64,000 nucleotides of DNA, from assembly GCF_001540865.1 (NCBI RefSeq), contig NC_033636.1, positions 4,466,573-4,530,572 of the forward strand. The letters are read 5' to 3'. Position numbers and translations under genes: made by a program. Position 1 is the first letter of the stretch; each line of letters starts with the position of its first letter. The DNA is from Ananas comosus (lineage: Eukaryota > Streptophyta > Magnoliopsida > Poales > Bromeliaceae). Positions 1-9,582 of this stretch are shown in pieces. The notes beneath the pieces were generated by a model. That model did no database searches and had not been told where the DNA came from. It saw only the letters and a program-made list of their open reading frames with translations.

Positions 1-117
1 TAATCTATCACATTATGAGTATAAAAAAATATTATAATTTACTTATTATTGCTGATATGGTGCAAGTGTGACACAGTATACTTTCTCCACTTCTAAGAAT
101 GTCAACAAATCTATTTC

Positions 118-545
118 CGGACAAATTTTTAAAAATTCGAATCCGAATCCGACCATCAAATTCGAAATTCGAATCCGAACCCGAATCCGACGAATTTTAA
201 AAATCCATATCCAAGCTCGAACCGGATAAAAAATTGAAAATGCGAACCTAATTCTGAACCCGAGCTTAAAAATCCAAATCCAATTAATTCTCTTTACAAT
301 AATTCAAAATATATTACATCAAATTCAAATTTTAAAGTATAAATTCAAATACAACATCAAATATCTATTATATTATATAATATAAAATAATTTCATGTTC
401 GAATTGGATACAATAAAAAATTTATATTCGAATCCAAATCTGTCGGATTTCTATTTTTTATATTTATATTCAAAACTATATTTATTTAACATCAGATAAA
501 TTTATTTTGTTTGGCTTCGAATCCGAATAAAATTTCGAATGTCTA
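118..545. repeat. Degenerate TTCGAATCCGAA-type repeat
   Basis: The stretch is built from many imperfect copies of a motif close to TTCGAATCCGAA, with variants such as CGAACCCGAATCC, separated by AT-rich sequence. It begins and ends with similar ATGTC-containing sequence, so it may be an old non-autonomous DNA transposon with repeated subterminal motifs. No coding potential is visible and no target duplication was found. Confidence 0.4.
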
Positions 546-1547
546 TGTCCATTCACATACCTTTCCACTTCCATGTACTTATTGTCATATTCTTTCTGTT
601 TCTCCGCCAACCTTTGGATTAGAATAGTAAAAAATATAATTTTTAAAAATTAAAATTAAGTACGCCAATTCGTGAATTGGCGACTTCAGAATTTGTTGTA
701 AATTAAGGTAGACAGGATTTAATTTTTCTCACCTTTTTTTTTTCTAATAAGCAATATTTTAAAGCGAAAAATGATGTACCGGATGCACAAAAAAGTCCCC
801 ACTGCTCGGCCTTTTTCCCAAAAGGCAGAGCAGCGGCGGCCATGAGCCCCGAGTGGCAAAGGTGCCACACGGCACCCATCGGGCACGTCTCCATATTACT
901 TTTTACGCACACATTGTCCATAAAATTTTTGCGAAATTTCTATTACTTTTTCAAATGCTACAGTAGAAAAAATAGATTTTAATATGCCTCGGAACTTTCA
1001 CAAGATTGCATGCAGGCTGTTTGTCGAGAAAGGAATGTCTACTTAATAACTTTTTCTTTTTTTTTTTTAAGAAAGATTTACTAAATTATTTAGAAGGTTT
1101 TGTACTTATTTATTTTCACAGAAGGAGGAGTTAAGGTTCAAATAGACTTTCGGGTTAATTAGAATTCAAATAAAATTTCTTTTATATCGCTGTTTGTTTG
1201 TACAATTGTGGAATAAAAGTTTTTCCAATTTTATTATTTGTTTCGCAGGATCAAAGTGAATAACATAAAAACTAAAAGTATAAGAGAGAGGTTAATATTT
1301 TATTGCTTTTTTTAAAAACTTTTTCTCTTCATAATTGATTTGGTGTTGGGTCGACCGAAATCAATTACCATATTAAATTTAAATTTCGATCGAAAGTAAA
1401 GTTACAATGAACTAAATAATAAAAATAATATTTATGACTAAAAAATTGCTTTATCTCTCTCCACTTCAGCACTTTGCACTTAACGCTTAGGACTCTTTGT
1501 CCATTTTGGTTTTTTTTCCATTAATACATATTTATATAGAGAGAGAG
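546..1547. other. AT-rich stretch with no gene seen
   Basis: No gene, RNA gene or clear transposon end is visible. A short GC-rich island lies near 780-890, and the open frames over it are short and resemble nothing I recognise. The rest is low-complexity AT-rich sequence. Confidence 0.6.
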
Positions 1548-2119
1548 TAGAGCTATTATACTTTGAGAAGTATAAGAGAATTGGTGCTTCCAACTTTTTG
1601 GCACTTGGATCAACTCGTTTGACCATTCTTATATTTAGATTAATACTATAACTTTAGGAGGATCACTCAATCCTAAGCATAGTTAGTTAATTCGGATTCG
1701 GCAAAAATTCGGTACGGATATAATACGTATAAAATTCGTTTTCTAATTTTTAAATTCGTTGAAAAATTCGGATTAAAAAAAGATTCGGTATAAAGTATAA
1801 AATATAAGATATAAAATATTAAATAATTTATATTTAAAAATAAAAATTATAAGTTTTTATTCATATTTTCAATAATTCAGAAATAATTCGCGAATAATTC
1901 GGCTGCCCCAAAAATTTGCGAATAATTCTCTTTTTTGGGAAAAATTCGTAAACGGACCGTTTAATTCGGATTTTCAATAATTCGCGAATTAACTAACTAG
2001 GATCCAAAGGTGACCACTCAATTCTAAAGAGACTACTATCATCTCGACCCTATAATTTTTTATCCAAGCGTCAAAAAGTCGGAAGTACAAACTCTTTTAG
2101 ATTTTCGAAAGTAAAGAAT
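1548..2119. mobile_element. MITE family A copy, split by a nested element
   Basis: The outer parts form inverted arms of about 60 bp: 'CTTCCAACTTTTTGGCACTT' near 1588 pairs with the inverse of a near-identical stretch ending near 2090. The interior has the family-A landmarks (a TTGGAT box, GACCACTCAATTCTA). It is flanked by GA-rich DNA on the left and (TA)n on the right, like the other family-A copies in the window. The 1680-1999 stretch is foreign and splits it. Confidence 0.6.
1680..1999. mobile_element. Small inverted-repeat element nested in a MITE
   Basis: It begins TAGTTAGTTAATTCG and ends with the exact reverse complement CGAATTAACTAACTA, giving 15-bp perfect terminal inverted repeats around about 320 bp of AT-rich DNA. 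Several internal ATTCGGATTCGG or TTCGCGAATAATTCG motifs look like subterminal repeats. I could not see a target duplication, so the superfamily is not assigned. Confidence 0.6.
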
Positions 2120-2139
2120 ATATATATATATATATATAT

Positions 2140-2375
2140 GCTACTATACTATCGATAATACCAAGTGTTTGGTGCTATCGAGTTTTCGATCGTTGGATGA
2201 AAGGATATACTGTTAGAATGATAGTGGTCTCCGGTCAGGATGACAATAGTCCCCTAGGGTTGAGTGGGTGATTGGTTGAATAGTATAATCTAATGGATAA
2301 AAATAATCAAATGGTTGATCTAACGGCAGAAAACTCGATAGTACAGAGCTTGGTACTATCAATAGTATAGTAGCC
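2140..2375. mobile_element. MITE family A copy
   Basis: Terminal inverted repeats GCTACTATACTAT and ATAGTATAGTAGC bound 236 bp. The interior holds the family-A core: GTTGGATGAAA, CCCCTAGGGTTGAGTGGGTG, and an AGTATAATCTAA box. Each end carries a small hairpin tip (AATACCAAG...TTGGTGCTAT). The left flank is (TA)n and the right flank is (TC)n. Confidence 0.75.
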
Positions 2376-2376
2376 A

Positions 2377-2378
<2 letters not shown>

Positions 2379-2420
<42 letters not shown>
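2379..2420. repeat. (TC)n microsatellite
   Basis: About 21 uninterrupted CT dinucleotides separate two family-A MITEs. It directly abuts the inverted-repeat end of the left MITE. Confidence 0.95.
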
Positions 2421-2428
<8 letters not shown>

Positions 2429-2438
2429 TATATATATA

Positions 2439-2630
2439 GTTGAGCTAGAATACTTCCAAAAGAACTAAAGAGGTGGTGTTTTTGAGTTTTTAGTCTTTGG
2501 ATGAAGAGATGTAGGGTTGGGATGATGATGGTAGGTGGTGGTAGGTGGAATAGTGTTTGATCCAATGGTTATTAATAATCGAGGAGTAGATACAAGGGCT
2601 AAAAACTTGGAAACACCAAGTATTCTAGCT

Positions 2631-2633
<3 letters not shown>
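2439..2633. mobile_element. MITE family A copy
   Basis: It starts TTGAGCTAGAATACTT and ends AAGTATTCTAGCTCAA, a perfect 16-bp terminal inverted repeat. The interior has the TCTTTGGATGAA and AAGGGCTAAAAACTTGG landmarks of family A but lacks the CCCCTAGGGTTGAG block. Microsatellites lie on both sides. Confidence 0.75.

Positions 2634-2699
<66 letters not shown>
2634..2699. repeat. (TA)n microsatellite
   Basis: About 33 uninterrupted TA units fill the whole gap between two family-A MITEs. Open frames here that encode alternating Tyr-Ile are not genes. Confidence 0.95.
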
Positions 2700-2706
<7 letters not shown>

Positions 2707-2861
2707 CTTGGTGTTACCAAATTTTCTATCGTTAAATTTATCCTTTGACCATGTTTACCTGTTAGATCATATATACTATTCAGCCAACCACCCAATCAAC
2801 TCTAGGGGACCACTATCATCCTAATCATACATCGCTTCATCCAAGGGTCGAAAACTTAATA
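2700..2861. mobile_element. MITE family A copy, truncated, reversed
   Basis: Read in reverse, this has the family-A landmarks (CAACCACCCAATCAACTCTAG and CATCCAAGGGTCGAAAACTT). It has a (TA)n left flank and an ACACTTGGTGTTACC tip. Its right end is missing because an LTR starts at 2862. Confidence 0.65.
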
Positions 2862-3067
2862 TGTAATATATCGACTCCCCGAATCGCGATGCTAATTTTG
2901 ATCGAATTGATCAAAGTGAGGCAAGGGGGTGATAAGTGGCGTCCCCAAGTTACTTTGGAGGTGTGGGGATGGTTTGTAGTGAGTTTCGAAAGTATTTGGG
3001 TGTTTTCGGCCGAAACCGTGTGCGAAAACGGACCCCGTAACACTGCTGCTGTGGGACTGCAGCTTTA

Positions 3068-3540
3068 GCATTGAGTACCGATACCAAGTCAATGCAGTAC
3101 CGGTACCCAATAGAAGAGGAAAATGGGCAGCTCTCGGGTTTAGCTAAGCCGAGCTGCGTACCAGTACCAAAGGATGGGTACCGGTACTCAGCCAGTTGCC
3201 CGAAAGATGAGCTCTCGGTTTTGAGTTGCTGTCAAGTTGGATACCGGTACTATGTATCTAGTACTGGTACTGAACATATTGGGTATCGGTACTGAGTGGC
3301 TGGTACCGGTATCTCGCGAGCAAACCCGAAAGGCCAGCCCTCGGGTTTGGGGGGCTGTTTGGGTGTGTACCGGTACCGCGTAGCTGGTACTGGTACTAGG
3401 ACTGTGCATCGGTACTCCAGGTTAGACCAAAGCCTGCGTAGCTCTCGGGTTGCTGACTAGTACCGGTACTGTGTACCTGGTACCAGTACTAGAAGCCTCG
3501 CGTACCGGTACTCCAACCCAAGTACCAGTACTCAGCTTGC
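3068..3540 (+). promoter_or_regulatory. TACCGGTA array upstream of LTR core promoter
   Basis: Seven exact TACCGGTA copies and at least eight one-base variants (TACTGGTA, TATCGGTA, TACCAGTA) occur within about 470 bp. The motif is palindromic. The array ends about 65 bp before the LTR TATA box, where a U3 enhancer would be expected. That role is inference. The motif clustering is directly visible. Confidence 0.7.
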
Positions 3541-3604
3541 AAAGGACTGAAAAGTAATGGGTAAATATGGAATTGTGAGGGGTCTAAGTGCAATTGTTAG
3601 GGTC

Positions 3605-3614
3605 TATATAAATA
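3605..3614 (+). promoter_or_regulatory. TATA box of the 2862-5360 LTR
   Basis: TATATAAATA is followed by CCCC and then a CT-rich stretch, as in plant LTR promoters. Related LTRs have counterparts at about 28646 (minus) and about 50658 (plus). Confidence 0.7.
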
Positions 3615-5360
3615 CCCCAACATTTACACCTGTTGTTTACATGCAAGAGCTCCTTGTTATCTCCTCCTTCTCATTTCCCCTCTCCTTCTCTCTCTATAAA
3701 CCTTCCCTCAAGGTGGATTTGAAGGAGATTTGAAGGTAGAATTTGGTAGCTTTGGTGGAGAAGAAGCTCAAGAACAATGAGGATTTCGTGGAGCAAGGAG
3801 TCAAGGTAGGTTTCTTGCATTTCTAGGTTAGGGTTTGGTTTAAATACCCTAATTTGCTAGTTTTTGAGATTCTTGGATTTCTAGAGCTTTGATGATGCTA
3901 TGAAATCCTAGAAAGTGTGCACTAAAGGTATCATGTAGGAACCCTAGGGTTAGAAATGGGGTTTTGTAAGAATATTAATGGGGATCTATCATGGATTTGA
4001 TTTTTTGTATTCCTAATTGAAGGTTAATTCGACGTGTTGGGAGGCTCAAATCGACGTACCGACGAGTCTACGGTAAGCTTTTGAGGAAAATCCTCATTTT
4101 GCCTTTGTTTGCTGTGAGTCGAGAGTTATAGGCGGCTAAAAATCGCGAAACTTGGTTTCTCGCACTCCGGCATCCTTACGAGGTGGGTGGTGCTATCCTA
4201 AATCTTTGAATCCTTCATTATATCTATGTCCCCTTATTGAGCATATATGTATATGTATAGTATAGTAGTCATGCATTGTAGGGTAAAATGATATGTGGTT
4301 AGATGTGAGATCTCTTGTATGCTTTCAATGTAGAAAACATGTGAAACAAGGACCATGATATAAAAACCCTTTGAATGTATGAACTCGTGTTGGACAATAA
4401 CAATAGTAAACAAGGTGACATTGTGATTAGACGGAATGAATAGCACCAAGACTTATGAATGCTAGGCAAAGAAAACTATGTAAACTTTTTGGCAATTGTG
4501 ACATTGTATCCTCCAAGTAAGGATTCGATTGTACTCACAGATATTCTAAATGCTTGACGGTGGTCGCTCTACCTCAAGCGGTGAGCTCCGGAGTTGTCAT
4601 CACTGGGCGGTAGCAGAATTCTCCCCAGCAGACGGTCCCGTCGGGTTGTAGCGGTATTCTCCCAGACAAAAAGGGATTTGGTTTGGTGAGTTAGGTTAAC
4701 CAAAGGGTTAACCAAGAGAATTGGGTGAAGGTAAAGGTAAAAGTGAGTTGCGTGCATCATGAGCATATTACCTGTTGTTCTATTTTGTACAGGCATTGTA
4801 GTAGCATTGGTGTGGTTTGTTATCTATTTCTTTTTCCTACATATGCCTGAGTAGACCTAGTGGGTGAGTCGGCGAGGTCGGCGGCCGAACCCACTAGGAA
4901 CTTTCAGTAGTTCTCACCCTACTAACCTTGCAGATCCTAGCGCGAGCTGGGCGATCGAGGATCGCAGCAAGGGCATCACGCCCTAGGTAGTGGACTTCCC
5001 GAGTATAGCTATGTACCTAGTTTACTTTCATCTTCTGTATATGATGAAAAGAGATGTAAAGAACATGTGATGTATTTTGGGAAAATGTAAGAATCATGTA
5101 TGTAATGAAATCGTTATGCAACTTTGTATTTGGTTTAATGTAATCAAAGTACAATGAATGGATGTAATAGCTAGTTTTACTTCCACTTGTTTTGGTTACT
5201 TTCTCTCGTGTAAGCCATATATATCGAAAATTTTCTGGGCATTTCTTTATACATGTTCATGATTGTAGTTGTTGAACCTTGGGCAAACAGGGGAGGTTCT
5301 GTCTGTTCGGCATTTGTTTACATTCTCAAACGATCAAATTGGCGGTCGCGGGGTGTGACA

Positions 5361-5617
5361 AATAGAATAGTATCAGGGCACGAAAAGTGAAAGTATAGGA
5401 TGGACATAGGGACCTTAGGATTGGAGACCTTACGGACTTTAGGACATGAGTAACGTGGACTTGATTTAGAGCGAAAGCTAAATGGATTGGGTTAGTTGGT
5501 AGTATATCTCTAATGGTGATTAGGGACTAATTTAAGTTGTTATTTGTTCTCAACTTTGGGGGTTATGTTGGCGGCTGACAACGTAATGCCTAAAGGTGAG
5601 AACAAATACACTTGATT
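5361..5617 (+). mobile_element. Gypsy primer-binding site and 5' leader, truncated
   Basis: Just after the LTR is AGTATCAGGGCA, a decayed form of the TGGTATCAGAGC site complementary to initiator Met-tRNA. The leader holds the conserved hairpin at 5562-5587 that all five Gypsy leaders in the window share. The element is cut at 5618 by a CACTA terminus before gag begins. Confidence 0.75.
5562..5587 (+). promoter_or_regulatory. Leader hairpin, copy 1
   Basis: Arms GTTATGTTG and CAACGTAAT pair over nine positions with two G-T wobbles. The loop is GCGGCTGA. It lies about 190 nt after the primer site, where the other copies lie. Confidence 0.6.
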
Positions 5618-5938
5618 CACTACAAGAAAAAGCGGATGTAGAGGCGGTTGTATAGAGATGGTTCCTACAACCGCCTCTACTTTGTCATGTTAGAGGCAGT
5701 TTAGAGGCAATTTTTAAAGACCGCCTCTAAATCCAGTGGAAAACAAAATAAATTTTCTTTTTACTAAACCCTAAAAGTTACTCACCCTTTTAACCCTATG
5801 AGCCGCCTAACCCTAACCTGCTCCCAAAAACTTACCGCAGTGCGGCCGCTCCTACTACGGTCGCGCAGGCCCCTTCATCTCCTCCACTTGCTCGACCTCG
5901 CTCACCTCCCCCTTCTCGGCCCCTTCCAATATATATAT
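5618..5938 (+). mobile_element. CACTA (En/Spm) transposon terminus
   Basis: It begins CACTACAAGAAAAA, the usual plant CACTA inverted-repeat end. Next come several direct and inverted copies of an AGAGGCGGT-type motif (5640-5735), as expected of subterminal transposase sites. The inner part turns GC-rich and stops at (TA)n. The partner end is not in the adjacent sequence, so this is a truncated element. Confidence 0.75.
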
Positions 5939-5939
5939 A

Positions 5940-6168
5940 ACTAGGCTGGAATACTATCAATAGCACCGAGCTATTGGTGCTATTAGTTTTTTAGCCCTTT
6001 GATTGAGAAATGTGCGGTTAGGATGATGTGGGCCCTCTAGGGTTGAGTAGGTGGGCGGTTGGTTGAATAATATAATCTAACGGGTAAAAATGATCAAAGG
6101 GTTAAATCTAACGATGGAAAACTCGATAACATCAAGCCCTTGGTGCTATGGATAGTATCCTAACCGAA

Positions 6169-6169
<1 letters not shown>
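5940..6169. mobile_element. MITE family A copy
   Basis: The ends GGCTGGAATACTAT and ATAGTATCC are imperfect inverted repeats. The left tip folds as AATAGCACC...GGTGCTATT. The core has CCCTCTAGGGTTGAGTAGG, GGTTGAATAATATAATCTAA and AAAACTCGATAAC. It is flanked by (TA)n and (TC)n. Confidence 0.75.

Positions 6170-6254
<85 letters not shown>
6170..6254. repeat. Compound (TC)n(TA)n(GA)n microsatellite
   Basis: Three dinucleotide tracts run together between a family-A and a family-B MITE with no unique DNA between them. Confidence 0.95.
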
Positions 6255-6256
<2 letters not shown>

Positions 6257-6788
6257 CGGCTACTATACTCTTATGAGTATGATCGCCTTCGTACTCATAA
6301 GTTGTTTTTGATGATAGAGCTTTCGAATCGACGATTCATATCATTAAATATTATCTAGAGTATTTAAAACTTCTAGAAATCAAATTTTATAATTTTTTGA
6401 TATTATTTACCTTACGATCAAAAGCTCACAAAATTGACAATTTTTAACGGCCGGTATGAGATATTTACTAGTTTAACGGTGTAAAAGAATCGGAATAGGT
6501 TGAATTTTTGATAGAAAATTCTATTCACTACCTAAATAAAGATCAATAACTCCGATCTTAAATTGAAGGATCCGATCATCTATTTTTAGGATGTCATTTG
6601 ATTTTGACCGTTCATTTTATAGCCGCTAGCTGGACTTTATAATGATTTCGAAAAATTACAAAATTTATTTTCTAGAAGTTTTAAATATTCTAGATCATAT
6701 TTAACGGTGTGGATCATCGATTCGAAAACCCCAACATCGAAAACAACTTATGAGTACAAAGAGCTTTATACTCATAAGAGTATAGTAG

Positions 6789-6792
<4 letters not shown>
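6255..6792. mobile_element. MITE family B foldback copy
   Basis: Long inverted arms of about 190 bp fold back on each other, ending GGCTACTATACTCTTATGAG and CTCATAAGAGTATAGTAGCC. Each end also forms its own tip hairpin (CTTATGAGTA...TACTCATAAG). The interior has the family-B landmarks: a GATCAAAAGCTCACAAAATT box and TTTAACGGTGTAAAAGAA. GA tracts flank it on both sides. Confidence 0.75.

Positions 6793-6850
<58 letters not shown>
6793..6850. repeat. (GA)n microsatellite
   Basis: An uninterrupted GA tract of about 29 units fills the space between two family-B elements. Confidence 0.95.
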
Positions 6851-6853
<3 letters not shown>

Positions 6854-6854
<1 letters not shown>

Positions 6855-7388
6855 CTAGGCTGGTATATTATCGGTAGCACAGAGGCTTCCGTGCTACCAA
6901 GTTTACCAAGTTGTTTTCAATGATGCGGCTTCTAAATTGACGATCAGCTCCGTTAGACTTGATCTACACGATTGAAAGTATTTGGAAACTAAATTTCATA
7001 ATTTTTCGATATCATTTGGCTAGTGATCAAAAGGTCTCAAAATTGACAATTTTAAGGGTAGATTTGATGTGTTTGTGAATTTAACGGTGTAAGACAATCC
7101 AAATTTGATAAAAATTTTTATAGAAAATTCTTTTTACTATTTAGAGTAAGATCAGTATCTCTGATCTTAAATTCAAGTCTTTTATTATCATTTTTTATGA
7201 GATTTTTATTTTCAGCCGTTTATTTTTAGACTACTCGTTTGATAAGTAAATGATGCCGAAAAATTATGAAATTTAGTTTTCAAATATTTTCAATAGTGTA
7301 GATCAAGTATAATGGAACCGATTGTCGATTTGGAAGCCGCATCATTGAAAACAACTTGGTAGCACGGAAGCCTCCGTGCTACCGATAG
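6854..7388. mobile_element. MITE family B foldback copy, right end trimmed
   Basis: The left end is GCTAGGCTGGTATATTATC with a GGTAGCAC...GTGCTACC tip. The right arm is its inverse up to GTGCTACCGATAGTA, where another element begins. It belongs to the same subfamily as the copy at 22029-22572, judging by the shared tip. Confidence 0.7.
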
Positions 7389-7575
7389 TAGGGCTACTGT
7401 GCTATTAGGAGTACATCAATTCTTATGCTCCTAACTTTCAACCACCCATCAAACTTGATGGGTGGTTAGAATGAGAGAGGGAAGAGATATTGGGGAGAAA
7501 TTAGGTGTCTTAATTTCTCTTCTCCTTGAAATCTATCTACCCAAAATCTCTCCTCTCTATTAATTACCCTCATCG

Positions 7576-7578
<3 letters not shown>
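7389..7578. mobile_element. Unclassified MITE-like fragment
   Basis: It opens GGCTACTGTGCTATTAGGAG with an AGGAG...CTCCT tip like the neighbouring MITEs, but its interior is unrelated. It contains a near-perfect hairpin at 7439-7466 (AACCACCCATCAA and its complement). It ends at a (TA)n tract without a matching right end. Confidence 0.45.
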
Positions 7579-7629
<51 letters not shown>

Positions 7630-7640
7630 TAATATATATA
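7579..7640. repeat. (TA)n microsatellite
   Basis: TA repeat with two small interruptions, between two MITEs. Confidence 0.95.
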
Positions 7641-8172
7641 GAGTGAGGCTACTATGCTATCGGAAGCACGGAGCCTTTCGTGCTTCCAGCTCGTTTTCGA
7701 TGTTGCGACTTTCGAATCGTCGATCGGCTCCGTTAACTTGATCTAGTATTTGAGACCTACAAAATAAATTTTATGATTTTATGATATCATTTGCCTAGTG
7801 AACGAAGGGCTCAAAATCAACGGCTGAAAATAAAATCTTACAAAATGTAATAATATGACATTAAATTTTAAATCAAAGATATCGATCTTGTTTTATATAG
7901 TATAAAGAATTTTCTATTTAAATATTTAGTGATTTGGATATTCTACACCGTTAAACTTGCAAACGGCACACTACGGCCATTGAAATTTGTTGATTTTGAG
8001 ACCCATTCGATCACTAGACAATGATATCGAAAAATAATAAAATTTATTTCTTTAGATACTCCAAATCCTCTATATCAGTTTAACGGAGCAATCGACGATT
8101 CGAAAGTTGCAACATCGAAAACGAGCTGGAAGCACGGAAGCTCCGTGCTTTCGATAGCATAGTAGCCTCACT
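7641..8172. mobile_element. MITE family B foldback copy
   Basis: AGTGAGGCTACTATGCTATC at the left is the inverse of GATAGCATAGTAGCCTCACT at the right. Both tips fold (GGAAGCACG...CGTGCTTCC). The inner arms share the family-B core with the other copies, including TCGAATCGTCGATCGGCTCC and its complement. (TA)n flanks both sides. Confidence 0.8.
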
Positions 8173-8184
8173 ATATATATATAT

Positions 8185-8720
8185 AGAGCTATGCTACTAT
8201 ACTATCTATAGTACCTAGCTCTGGGACTATAGTGTTTGTTTTCGATCTTAGGGCGTTCCAATCAACGACCACACCGTTAAAACTGATCTAGGGTATTTTA
8301 AGTTTCTAGAAATAAAATTTTATATTTTTTCGACATAGTTTACCTTATGATCAAACTATTTCAAAATTATCAATTTTCAATGGCTGTTATGACGAGTTTG
8401 GAGTTTAACGGTTTAGAAGAATCTAAATTTCTTCAAATTTTGATAGAAAATACTTTAAACTATATAGATTAAGGTTAACATTCTTGATCTTGAATTTAAA
8501 AGTCCTATGCTCAACTTTTAAAATTATTCAATTTCCACGGTCCATTTTGATTAATTTATTACTAAGTAAACGTATCGAAAAACTATAAATTTTATTCCTA
8601 AAAACTTCATATACCTTAGATCATATTCAACGGTGTGCGATCATTGATTTGAACGCCCTAAGATCGAAAACAAACACTATAGTACCGGAGCTCGGTACTA
8701 TAGATAGTATAGTAGTTTAT
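8185..8720. mobile_element. MITE family B foldback copy
   Basis: The left end is GCTACTATACTATCTATAGT and the right end is ACTATAGATAGTATAGTAG. The tip is CTATAGT...ACTATAG. The long inverted arms include GTTTTCGATCTTAGGGCGTT and its complement. TA tracts abut both ends. Confidence 0.8.
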
Positions 8721-8739
8721 ATATATATATATATATATA

Positions 8740-9278
8740 GTTGAGCTAGAATACTATCGGTAGCAAACGGACTCCGTTGCCACCCATTTATTTTCGATGA
8801 TGGAGCCTCCAAATCGACGATCGGCACCGTTGAACATAATCTATACCACTTGAAGTATCTAGAAATCAAATTTCATGCTTTTCCGATATTGTTCTCTTAT
8901 CCATCGAATGGACACAAAAATAAACGGCTGAAAATGAATATTCTTAAAAAAATGATGATAGGAGTCTTGTAATCAAGATCAAGAGTATAGATCTTGTTTT
9001 AAATAGTTTAAAGAATTTTCTAACAAAAATTCAATTGATTTGAATATCTTTACGCCGTTAAACGAGAAAACGCCTCATATCGACCATTAAAATTACAAAT
9101 TTTGAATCCCTTTGATCATTAGGCAAATGATGTCGAAAAGATTTGAAATTTGATTTCTAAACACTTAAAGTGGTATAAATCATGTTCAACGGTGCCAATC
9201 GTCGATTTGGAGGCTCCATCATCGAAAACAAATGGATGACAAAAAAATCGGTTTGCTATCGATAGTATTTTAGCTCAA

Positions 9279-9279
<1 letters not shown>
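8740..9279. mobile_element. MITE family B foldback copy
   Basis: The left end GTTGAGCTAGAATACTATCG is inverted at the right (GATAGTATTTTAGCTCAAC). Arms include TTTTCGATGATGGAGCCTCC and its complement. The tip hairpin is imperfect (GGTAGCAA...TTGCCACC). It is bounded by TA and TC/TA microsatellites. Confidence 0.8.
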
Positions 9280-9318
<39 letters not shown>

Positions 9319-9321
<3 letters not shown>

Positions 9322-9569
9322 TAGGTTGGAATGCTATTAATAGTAAAACGCTCTTTTTACTATCAAGTTTTTAACCCTTGGATGAAAAATTGGAGGGTCA
9401 GGATGATATTAGTCAGTTAGAATTGAGTGGTCCCTCTAGGGTTGAGTGGTCCCAGCTGGGTTATAGTATTTAATCCAATGGTTAGAAATAATGAAAATAG
9501 TTGATCCAAAGGCTAAAAAACTAGTAGCAATAATGGGATTTTGCTACTAAATAGTAGCTCAGTGCAACT
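9319..9569. mobile_element. MITE family A copy next to the MATE promoter
   Basis: The family-A core is clear (TTTTTAACCCTTGGATGAAA, CCCTCTAGGGTTGAGTGG). The ends are GGTTGGAATGCTATTAATAG and an inverse at the right. It ends in a TC tract, and a single N follows at 9582. The MATE start codon is about 370 bp downstream. Confidence 0.75.
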
Positions 9570-9582
9570 CTCTCTCTCTCCN

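Larger units (their letters stand above)
2862..5360 (+). mobile_element. Gypsy LTR (5' LTR of a truncated element)
   Basis: The LTR is 2.5 kb and starts TGTAATATA and ends GGGTGTGACA (TG...CA). A primer-binding-site-like sequence follows it, so it is a 5' LTR and not a solo one. It inserted into the family-A MITE at 2700-2861. Inside, in order, are an ACCGGT array (3068-3540), a TATA box (3605-3614), a pyrimidine-rich leader, a block with CTCCGGAG at about 4560-4600, a double hairpin at 4856-4913, a GGATCGCAGCAAGGG motif at about 4958, and a terminal hairpin at about 5290. The same modules recur in the other Gypsy LTRs of the window. No coding region lies inside. Confidence 0.85.

Noticed and set aside
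780..890. GC-rich island as a possible small gene
   Set aside because: Frames are short, lack motifs and have no clear promoter or splice signals.
2535..2735. Frames with long alternating Tyr-Ile
   Set aside because: Translations of (TA)n microsatellites. The same applies near 7526-7741 and 21677-21859.
2862..5360. Calling this LTR a solo LTR
   Set aside because: A primer-binding site and a typical leader follow directly, and no target duplication is present at its right edge.
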